Of a stretch of DNA of 6,411 nt, positions 5,265 to 6,411 are shown piece after piece (the stretch's first letter is position 1; each line of letters opens with the position of its first letter). The notes under the pieces were generated by a model that worked only from the letters and a program-made list of their open reading frames with translations, was not told the origin of the DNA and made no database searches. Where the stretch lies: positions 1 to 6,411 of the forward strand of contig JAQTVP010000095.1 of NCBI GenBank assembly GCA_028707015.1, read 5' to 3'. This DNA is from Dehalococcoidales bacterium (GTDB lineage: Bacteria; Chloroflexota; Dehalococcoidia; Dehalococcoidales; JAQTVP01). The position numbers and the translations under genes are program-made.

Positions 5265-6411
5265 ATGTTTAAAAGGAAATCTAAGACAGGGAAAAATGCT
5301 AGAGGTAATGATAATAAATCTACCAGACCCAAGAAAAAATCATTCCTGAGAGGTCTTTTCCATTTTATCTCATTACCGTGGATTCGGCGATTTATATTAG
5401 TAGTGATCATTGCTGCTATCTTGTTCTGGCAGTGGTCAAGATTAGTTTCATGGACAGGTGGCATTAGAGATGATGTTGTAGACCTGTTTGGCTGGGGTTT
5501 GATCCTGTTGATTATAGCTGTTTTTGTTATAGTGGGGATGATATGGCGGCGGCGGTTATCAGATCTAGCTTATCGCTGGAAGCTCCATCTGTGGAATTTA
5601 TGGCTAGGTATTATTGCTTTCTTTATGGCTTCATGGGGAATATTGGCGCTTTATGATATGGGAGGTAGCTTCGGGAAATATTTTATTGCCAATGATAAAG
5701 GATTTGTTGGTTTTCTATGTGTAATAGGGCTGGTTATAGCTGGTGTAGTGTTAATAATTCCTCGGGTTTGTTCTAATCTTTTCATGAAGTTTGTTGAATG
5801 GATAATAAAACAGCTTAAAATACAATTAGGAAGATTAAGATGGAAATCTACTCCGGGAAAAATCACCAGACCTATATTAACTCCACAGCAATCGGTTGAG
5901 ACTACTCAACTGGTAGAGCCGATAGTGTTAAAAAAAGAATCCTTGAAACAGGCAGAAAAATTACCCCTCGAACCACAAAGTGAATTACGCCAGGTAGCTC
6001 AGGAAGTATGGAAGAAATATGGCGAAGCACCGGGATTACTTGTTATCGATGGCTGGAGTCTGCCACCGATTGATATTTTGGATAATACAGTTGAGATTCA
6101 TTTTGGAGAAGGAGATAATGTGCAAAGAGCCAAGCTTATTGAGGAAGCTTTGGCTAGCTATGGCGTTGAGGGGAAAGTAGTGCAGATAAATGCCGGTCCG
6201 ACTGTTACCCAGTTTGGTGTCGAACCGGGTTGGGACAGAAAGATGAAGGAAACGAAGGAAAGAGATAGGGACGGTAATATCCAGATAAAATCAAAGGAAA
6301 TATCTAAAACCAGAGTGAAAGTGGATCGGATTACTTCACTGGGTAATGACCTGGCGCTGGCTCTGGCTGCGCCCAGTATCAGAATCGAAGCCCCGGTCCC
6401 GGGCAAATCGG
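5265..6411 (+). CDS. ftsK: DNA translocase FtsK/SpoIIIE, N-terminal part (3' end outside window)
   Basis: A membrane-anchored motor that pumps DNA through the closing division septum and helps resolve chromosome dimers. The frame is open from ATG 5265 to the window edge (382 full codons). The N-terminus is strongly basic (residues 1-42), followed by four predicted membrane helices at about 43-58, 74-95, 109-130 and 147-166. A short linker (about 167-240) leads to the alpha domain: LPPIDILDNTVEIHFGEG (266-283), GPTVTQFGVEPGW (311-323), then RVKVDRITSLGNDLALALAA (350-369) and PSIRIEAPVPGKS (370-382). These are standard FtsK landmarks just before the RecA-like motor, whose Walker A lies beyond the window. 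The linker is far shorter than in E. coli FtsK and more like SpoIIIE. About 26 charged residues (324-349) are inserted between FGVEPGW and RVKVDRI, where many homologues have only a few residues. It is the third gene of the glycosylase-rnj operon. Confidence 0.95.
   Translation, partial: MFKRKSKTGKNARGNDNKSTRPKKKSFLRGLFHFISLPWIRRFILVVIIAAILFWQWSRLVSWTGGIRDDVVDLFGWGLILLIIAVFVIVGMIWRRRLSDLAYRWKLHLWNLWLGIIAFFMASWGILALYDMGGSFGKYFIANDKGFVGFLCVIGLVIAGVVLIIPRVCSNLFMKFVEWIIKQLKIQLGRLRWKSTPGKITRPILTPQQSVETTQLVEPIVLKKESLKQAEKLPLEPQSELRQVAQEVWKKYGEAPGLLVIDGWSLPPIDILDNTVEIHFGEGDNVQRAKLIEEALASYGVEGKVVQINAGPTVTQFGVEPGWDRKMKETKERDRDGNIQIKSKEISKTRVKVDRITSLGNDLALALAAPSIRIEAPVPGKS

Noticed and set aside
5174..6406. 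Minus-strand open frames opposite ftsK
   Set aside because: The plus strand is continuously open from 5265 to the window end and encodes clear FtsK landmarks, so these are shadows.
1..6411. Mobile element, CRISPR array, tRNA or rRNA genes, defence or novel multi-gene system
   Set aside because: No transposase, terminal repeats, spaced direct repeats, cloverleaf or rRNA-like sequence was seen; every sizeable gene belongs to a familiar housekeeping or transporter family.

Overview
This window is ordinary bacterial chromosome of moderate to low G+C, roughly 40% by eye. The best taxonomic guess is a Chloroflexota member near Dehalococcoidia. That guess rests on the sequence style of the FtsK and RNase J proteins and on the mix of genes, recalled from memory and not searched. 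A Firmicutes-like lineage, where an RNase J gene also lies near ftsK/spoIIIE, is the main alternative. No mobile element, CRISPR array, tRNA or rRNA gene is visible.

Layout. (1) Bases 1-1366, plus strand: the 3' end of one ABC-2 type permease gene, overlapping by 4 bases (ATGA) a complete second permease gene of 353 residues. The two are translationally coupled subunits of an ABC exporter whose ATPase gene is probably upstream, outside the window. (2) 1367-1570: an AT-rich convergent intergenic region with no classic terminator but with some inverted-repeat structure. (3) 1571-2818, minus strand: glyA, serine hydroxymethyltransferase, intact. (4) 2819-2977: a compact divergent promoter region. 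The two predicted -35 boxes sit 11 bases apart, back to back. A small palindrome overlaps the glyA -10 box, and an AT-only inverted repeat lies in the leader of the rightward operon. (5) 2978-6411, plus strand: a tightly packed operon of a family 4 [4Fe-4S] uracil-DNA glycosylase (200 aa), ribonuclease J (552 aa), and the first 382 codons of an FtsK/SpoIIIE DNA translocase, which is open at the right edge.

How the genes work together: glyA supplies glycine and one-carbon units (for thymidylate, purines and methionine). The rightward operon groups three nucleic-acid maintenance functions: removal of uracil from DNA, RNA maturation and decay, and chromosome segregation at division. No undescribed system is evident. 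The most interesting details are a probable sliding-clamp binding peptide at the C-terminus of the glycosylase, a charged insertion in the FtsK alpha domain, a Ser-to-His change in the RNase J HxSGH motif, and the layout of the divergent promoter region.
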